Source: Dreissena polymorpha (taxonomy: Eukaryota; Mollusca; Bivalvia; Myida; Dreissenidae). From it: 64,000 nt of DNA. The notes under the pieces are model-generated. The model was not told the DNA's origin. It did no database searches and worked only from the letters and a program-made list of their open reading frames with translations. Positions 58,021 to 64,000 of this stretch are shown here, one piece after another (the first letter of the stretch is position 1; each line of letters starts with the position of its first letter). A program made the translations under genes and the position numbers. The stretch is taken from the NCBI RefSeq assembly GCF_020536995.1, contig NC_068356.1, positions 25,359,236 to 25,423,235 on the forward strand, read 5' to 3'.

Positions 58021-58292
58021 ATGCATCGAACCGAAAATGCGGAAATGAACGACTCTTTACGTATAAATAATTATTATAAATCTTATTGTGAAATATGCAC
58101 ATTAATCGATCGTTTTATGCAACACATTTATATGGCCAAAAAACAACAACAATATTTGTCGATTGAGTTTTTAGGAAAAAAATTAATAGAAGTGACGATA
58201 AGGAAAGTTGTTGAATGTATACAAACAAAGTCTCAAGTGAACGATAGGAGTATGGCCAATATACTGATTGGAGTTCACATGGAGCTGGTATT
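58021..58292 (+). CDS. Candidate gene, first coding exon (unknown function)
   Basis: An ATG at 58021 opens a frame of ~90 codons (MHRTENAEMNDSLRINNYYK, later QQQYLSIEFLGKKLIEVTIR) that ends at a splice donor TT|GTAAGC (58293). The residue mix is that of a helical, mildly basic soluble protein. The exon ends in phase 2 and is followed by an acceptor at 58596 that continues the frame. No domain recognised. Confidence 0.4.
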
Positions 58293-58596
58293 GTAAGCTT
58301 ATTAATCTTTGGATTTACAAAACCCAATAGCAAGTAAATAGTCTCATTTTCTTTGGCATTGTTCTCCATCGTCACATTGTTATGCACAAAGCATAGTCAG
58401 CAGTCACTACCACAGGGCAACTTCACTGAAGATAGTTCTTTATTCAGTGCCAGGAGTTTAGCTTATTAAAAAGATCATACTAAGATAAATACAAAGACAA
58501 ATTAGGGATATAGGTATACCTTCGTTGGGAATCGTCATAAAGACATTTGAGGAATATGCTTGTACATATAATATTTATTCTTCATGTGCTAAGCAG

Positions 58597-58652
58597 TTAC
58601 ATTTTGGAAGGAAAATGGCTCTCAGAAACAATTTTATTCAAGGACAATGAGC
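58597..58652 (+). CDS. Candidate gene, second exon
   Basis: Acceptor GCTAAGCAG, donor GC|GTAAGT. Joined in phase to the previous exon it reads FYILEGKWLSETILFKDNE plus one base, open throughout. Short exon; support is the splice sites and the phase match. Confidence 0.35.
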
Positions 58653-58855
58653 GTAAGTAAACTTTTTTTCTATAAATATTAGTTATCTATTTATTGACTG
58701 ACAAGATAAGAACACAGCATATGAACGATGCTTTCTTTATTTCTGTGCGTCATATAATCGTTGCGATATAATATGGTATTTTGTCCACGAAACTAAAACT
58801 TTAAATTTTGTGATATTATACATTTTATAATTGATGATCAAATAATTCGTTACAG

Positions 58856-58931
58856 GTATGGAATCAAATGTCCTGTGTGTGCCCGAACATCATTTGATGT
58901 TTTAAATGAGAAGTGTTCGATGTGGAATTAA
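58856..58931 (+). CDS. Candidate gene, third exon with zinc-ribbon-like sequence
   Basis: Acceptor ATTCGTTACAG. One frame reads YGIKCPVCARTSFDVLNEKC then SMWN and stop (58929-58931), a CxxC…C pattern like half of a zinc ribbon. The phase inherited from the second exon is one base off that frame, so either a base is missing in the assembly, the gene is decayed, or the ribbon is chance. Confidence 0.3.
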
Positions 58932-59258
58932 TAAAGTAGTATAATTATGTATTCTTACCTTTCTAATATTAAACGGATATAGATATCACATTTACTTGGA
59001 GGGATCTTGAACGTCTAGAACACTGGAAAGATATGCCCTGCCGGAATCATTTATTTGCACATCTAACAATCTTCAGAAAAATAATTCCCACCGAATTATT
59101 TCATTACATTTGAATCTAACAATTATTTTAAACGAACTCATATCCAGATACAAATACGCTATTTGTTCTTTTCACATGACTATTTCATATTTTAGTTAAA
59201 GTGTATACGATTATTACATGTCGATTTTGAAACTCCAACTTAATCACACTAAAATGTT

Positions 59259-59467
59259 ATGCTTTTCACTGTTAAAAACATAAGCAACGAAACTCATCAA
59301 AATATTATCGAAATAAAAAATACAGGAGCTTCAAACTCTTTGCTGTGGCATAATTTTGATGTTACGCAAATACTTTTTTGTTGCACGGAAGCATCTGCGA
59401 TGCCCCTCGTCACAGTTGACGGTCTGATCAAAGGGTTATTAAACATATCGCACACCATTCACGAAAT
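59259..59467 (+). CDS. Candidate gene, exon A of a three-exon chain
   Basis: ATG at 59259 (upstream in-frame stops at 59244 and 59253 region), open for 69 codons plus two bases to donor AT|GTAAGTG. Reads MLFTVKNISNETHQNIIEIK … ASAMPLVTVDGLIKGLLNIS. Phase 2 end matches exon B exactly. It may be the start of a separate short gene or a continuation of the exons at 58.0-58.9 kb. Confidence 0.42.
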
Positions 59468-59803
59468 GTAAGTGTTCTTATCTTCATTTTTGCTGCATAC
59501 TATCCGACATCAAATCGGTTTATAAGGTATACACACTATGTTACTAGCTTCATCTGGAGAATAAAATAGTCCCAATATTGGGTTAACCAATTGTATCACT
59601 CGAAATCGCCATTCAAACGCTAAATTATAATATGATGTCAAGTGAGAAATAAAGCTCTTAATTAGAAGCACACCTACGAGACTTGGCAAAGATAAGCATA
59701 ACTCATAAAAGTGTACTGTGGTTCATGGATAAATGATTGAAACTAGCATCCACCATAAAATGTTCACGTTGATATTATTGCATACAAATACGTTTGATTT
59801 CAG

Positions 59804-59911
59804 AGGAACACATATTTCTTGGATACATAGACATTGGATACAAATGGCAATTTTGAAAACAAAATTTAATAAATGTACATATGATGCAAAATACACAGCT
59901 AATCTTGATAG
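59804..59911 (+). CDS. Candidate gene, exon B
   Basis: Acceptor TTTGATTTCAG (59793-59803), donor AG|GTAATA. In the phase set by exon A it reads GTHISWIHRHWIQMAILKTK … YTANLD and ends with AG, the first two bases of an Arg codon completed by exon C. Open throughout. Confidence 0.45.
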
Positions 59912-61483
59912 GTAATACAAAATACAAAATACTTTTCGTATACAAGTATGTAAATCTTGTAAGCTATAGCGTTTTGTTATGTATGATGCGATTTTAAATA
60001 GCATATTACCAACTTTTAAACTATGCACTTATTGTTAGAAATCGAATTTCTTTGTGTGTACATTCAACATCTAAGCATTAGTCTTGCTTTGATATCAAAT
60101 GTGAAGTAATTTTAAGTTCATTTGATGAAGTCAAAAAGGATAATAAGCGGTTGCACACACTTTATGTATATAATCCACTCGATAATTTAATTCCGTTTTT
60201 TGCACACTCATAAACTGCAATGTCCCTCATTTATTTTCAAATTGAAGCGCAATATAATAGCAGCAACGCATTAATCTGAGCTCTTATATTAAGATAAACA
60301 TCTATATTACCATTAGAATGTATTGAACACACTCGCTTGATCGATTAACGTATGTTTTATTATTAATATTCTTGTTAACAGAGCAATGTATTTCTATTTT
60401 AATTGATTACATAATTGATTAATCGGAAAGTGAAAAGATAAAAATGGTAATAATATTAACTGAATCGATCCCATGCTTAAAATCATCCCGTAAATAGTGT
60501 TGTGCACATTAATTTATAGGAATAAGGAACTTAACGTGACTAATGAGTTAAAATCAACACGAAAGCGCACAATGCTTTGAAACTCGGAAATGTGTGGATA
60601 TCGTCGCGGGAAAATCAAATGGAATACATTGTCCTACAAAAAATAAAAACGCGCATTTTGAATCTCGTTAAATATTTGTTACCAGACGTCATCTAGCTTT
60701 GAAAATTTTGCTATAGCTTTAATCAACACTGATGTATTTAGTGTCAATTTTATTTTACGAAATATTTAACGAAATATTCGTTTAATTTTAGTGTTTATAG
60801 TGTTTTAAAGAATTTAGGGAAAGGCCACTTATTGTTACACGCTTTGGTTTGACTATGATTCTGGAGCGGGAATGCCTTGTAATAGTACAACTGGTTTTAT
60901 AGATGGTAAATAGAACGGGTCTTTGAATAAACATAAACACACGATTCTTTAAAATAGACAAGAAATTATAGCCTTCCCCAGTGGGAAACATTTGTCAAAC
61001 AAAATAGTCTGCGTAAGGACAAGGCGAAAAATGTTCGCTTGTCGGAGATAATTGCATGCGTTTTGTTCGTTGTTGGCAGTTTTATTTTTTATAACACATC
61101 TAGGAAATTGAAGTTTATAATTAATTGATTTTTAAGTGAGTAAATGCAAAAAGTTTAAGTTACATTGTTTTCTATTAGCTTAAGGTGATGATACATGTAG
61201 TACCGGAGTTTGAGTGCATTAACTAATTGATTGATTGTTTAAGTCATTAACGTATAGGCATTCATCATGTTATTTTCTGGTTTTTATTAGAACTTTTATT
61301 AGCTGTAATATAAATATCATATCCGCATAACCAATATCAGTTTTCAAATTATTTCAAAGGATGATTAGTCCAATTAAGCTTTAGCAATATACCGGCCTAT
61401 CTGTAACGAGCATATACACTTACCTGTCGAAGAATATTGAATACCTAAACAGAAATGATTTCATACCATTTTGCATCATGTAG
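59912..61483 (+). other. Intron of the candidate gene
   Basis: AT-rich sequence with no open frame of note. Length is ordinary for a bivalve intron. Confidence 0.35.
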
Positions 61484-61622
61484 GGACCATGCTTTCCTGA
61501 AGTCTTACAGAGCTACTGAGATAATGAAATACAATCCCGATATGGATAGTATTCTGCAGTGCTACGAGGAGTTAATTCTTGTTTTAAAACGTATTTATTT
61601 TATGTACGAGTCGCATTCATAG
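61484..61622 (+). CDS. Candidate gene, exon C (terminal)
   Basis: Acceptor CATCATGTAG ends at 61483. In phase with exon B it reads DHAFLKSYRATEIMKYNPDM, then DSILQCYEELILVLKR, and stops at TAG 61620-61622. The sequence is distinctly protein-like (amphipathic helices). Exons A-C together give about 150 residues, probably alpha-helical, with no signal peptide or known motif. Confidence 0.45.
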
Positions 61623-61648
61623 AAAACCTGGTGTAATGCATGTGAGTT

Positions 61649-61705
61649 AAGTGTCGTCCCAGATTAGCTAGTGCAACCCTCACAGACTAATCAAGGGCGA
61701 CACTT
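61649..61705. repeat. Hairpin core of a dispersed repeat
   Basis: AAGTGTCGTCCCAGATTAG at the left pairs with CTAATCAAGGGCGACACTT at the right around a short loop. It resembles half of a repeat I recall as very common in dreissenid mussels. Confidence 0.65.
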
Positions 61706-64000
61706 ACAAAAGGCTTCCTTTAAAAGAAGACAAAGTGAAAGCGGATGGTAGTATTAAGTCCGACTTTACCACTATATTATAGTACTTTACTGTGAAAGGA
61801 TACACGAACTTAATGTTCAATGCAAGTCTTGTGATTATGCTAGAAAATATGTTTTTATTATTTGCAGATTATAGTAATTATGTAAGTTAGAGTTATTTAG
61901 ACAATATAAATAGAAAACCGATTTTTGTTTACAAGCACTGAGATGGTACCAATATTCACATTTGATAAATGCAAGTACAGAATATATTTAAGGCATTCTT
62001 TCGGCCTTTATTACTTCTCTGATTATAAATTCCTCACATACATCCGTTGAAATGATTTAGCACTATACTTGTGAAATGCACGATAATAGAATTGCCTTGC
62101 TGGTTTCTTTTTCATAACAGATCTTGGAATTTTCTGTTTACATTATGCTGGAACACAAATAAATGCTGCGTTGTTATGTCAACAATTATTTAACTTTCCA
62201 ACTCCGCAAATATTTGTTATATAGTATAGATTTCGTTTGGTATTATGTTATTCTTTTATATTTTCAAACAAATTCCCACAATTTTACCCAATACTTAAAG
62301 CGGAAATTAATTTTTTTTACCAAAATGAGAGTAATTTTTGTTTTCACATTGAGACTTTGAACATTTATTTGCCTCGACAATCAATTTACACTTACACTTT
62401 GAACGAACATGTTGTGATTGTTAGTTATCCGCTTTATTTACTTGTTGGAATCTAGTCAAGTATTTCATCTATTTTTCAAAACAAAATTTTATGTCTATGA
62501 TCATTTAATCAAACAGTCTTGTCAAGGGGGTGGGGGGACACGCGTTTACGGGAGCTATATAATTTGGTTTAAGTGAGGTTAGATGGAACTTAATTCCAAA
62601 CTGGCGTCGTTTCGTGATTTTCGTCTAGGAGTGTATTTTCATGGAGTTAGCAATTTTTTTGTTGAATTTATTTTCCATAACAACGCCGATTTGGCTCTAC
62701 AACGCCCTTTCCGTCAACATATTTGTTGTTTAATCACTTGATTTTCGAGATTATGGATGTACGAATATAATTTTCTCTTATAATACACAGTATGTGCGCA
62801 TGTTTACAGTAAACTATAACATAAATCATGATTATTGTATTTTCTTGTTGGGTTGTGTTCCTATTAATTCATTTAATACCACACATTAAAATAGTTTTAC
62901 CCACCTTTTTGGAAATTACTTTCTTTTATGCATATTTGTTCCTGATGTAAGAAGATTTAACACTAAATAACTGTCGTGAATGAATTACGCATTGATGTTT
63001 AGTTTAGGTCATTAGCACAAAGGGTACAAAACAATTATTTGAATGTTTTTTCACATACTTAATTATAACATCTGGCGCGCATCACATAGGCATTTGACGG
63101 TATTATTTACACAGTTTTTACATGTTTAAAATAAGACATTTAAACATACTTGTGTTTGAATATGCTAAAACAGAATACTGTGCTTACTAACTGGAAAACT
63201 ATGCTTACTATTTTCGGATAACAAGACGCCAGTTTTATAGACTTAGGATGCCAAGATTAAAAAAGACAAAGTTACTTAGTGGGTACCGCTCTAGAAAGCA
63301 AAAGGTACATGGAAACCCACACATCAAACAAACAAAAAATACAAATTAATTTAACACACAAAACAATGAAATACACGTGAATAAGAATTGTGATGAAAAA
63401 CAAAAAGGGTTAAGCATGTTCGATATTATCACAAGGTTGAAGGCACAAAATATACCAGTATTGCGATTTGAAATACCCGACACTAGCTTAGAATAAGCAT
63501 ATCAATGGATATATTTTTTAAATGCAAACTTAAATATTAACTGTTAATTGAAACTAATGACATTTAGCAAGTTTTGCAAAAGCGATACAGAAACATGTAT
63601 GTAACTTTAAAGTGAAACAATTTAGACGACATGCATTTAAAGTTCTGTAGTTGGCGAATATATCATAATCGCGAAAAGTGATTTTTTTGCAGATAAAGAT
63701 ATTTACAAACGCGATACACGATATGATTTCAGTACAAATTATCAATATATACATGTATTTTATTTCCCTGTTATACTTATGTGAAAACGTATTATTTAAG
63801 ACGGTTGTATTCAGGAAATAAAGTATTGGTTCACCTAGATATCGTATTTCGTTTGTTCCTAACATTGCCTGCTCTTAAGTAATGTAACTGTTTCTAATTC
63901 ATAACTATTTCATTCCTACCCAAATGAATTTTGTATCATGTATGCTGGTTCTCAGTACACTTAAAAATATATGCAGAGACATCGTGGGAAGAAATGACGT
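61706..64000. other. 2.3 kb without recognisable gene
   Basis: AT-rich sequence with short open frames only (for example 62163-62455 and 63554-63865), none with a domain or splice support. Confidence 0.5.

Noticed and set aside
62163-62455. Two overlapping ~70-codon frames near the right end
   Set aside because: AT-rich, hydrophobic by composition, no splice sites or domain; probably chance.

Overview
This is animal nuclear DNA from an AT-rich, intron-bearing and repeat-laden genome. It is almost certainly from a bivalve mollusc. Several dispersed repeats here (the AACCCATTTATGCC-ended MITE at 45.05 and 51.92 kb, the hairpin repeat at 61.65 kb, the head and tail of the repeat at 5.15-8.40 kb, and the TATCCCCCGCCAT-ended MITE at 9.2 kb) look like families I associate with bivalves, in particular dreissenid mussels. 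That species guess comes from memory and no search was run.

Host genes are few. The clearest is an SLC26-type anion transporter on the + strand, with exons at 9737-10039 and 23410-25367. Its 13.4-kb intron is filled by a nested stack of mobile elements, and its large 3' exon has three places where the reading frame slips by one base. A complete-looking tRNA-Phe(GAA) gene with a 17-nt intron lies at 53655-53744. A chain of small exons at 58.0-61.6 kb joins in compatible splice phases and may be an unrecognised short host gene.

Layout. 0.9-3.9 kb: a 3-kb element with ~480-bp terminal inverted repeats that carry a repeated 11-bp motif. 4.6-5.1 kb: a foldback MITE. 5.15-8.4 kb: a pearl/Helentron-like non-autonomous element with eleven ~178-bp core repeats. 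9.2-9.4 kb: a MITE. 9.7-25.4 kb: the SLC26 gene, its intron holding a 12-kb TIR element (11395-23383) that itself contains a LINE piece inside its left TIR, a nearly complete spliced hAT transposon (12923-17683) and a 5'-truncated CR1/L2-type LINE (20155-22576). 25.4-30.6 kb: mostly unannotatable, with a tRNA-like block and a 33-bp minisatellite. 30.65-33.65 kb: a 3-kb palindromic element. 34.65-35.01 kb: two small foldback/MITE units. 35-39 kb: nothing recognised. 39.24-52.97 kb: two almost identical 6.86-kb tandem copies, each holding a Tx1/L1-like LINE with perfect 17-bp target-site duplications, a second LINE remnant, a long AGT repeat, palindromic repeats and a MITE. 50.6-57.7 kb: an older, diverged inverted duplication whose spacer carries the tRNA-Phe gene and whose right arm was opened by a Harbinger-like insertion. 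57.7-64 kb: the small-exon candidate gene, then quiet sequence.

I found no CRISPR array, operon or LTR/Polinton-type element, and no defence-type gene cluster. The most unusual items are the intron-bearing tRNA-Phe, the SLC26 intron whose likely branch point lies inside a transposon terminus, the near-identical tandem duplication (real or an assembly artefact), and the two poorly explained 3-kb inverted-repeat elements.
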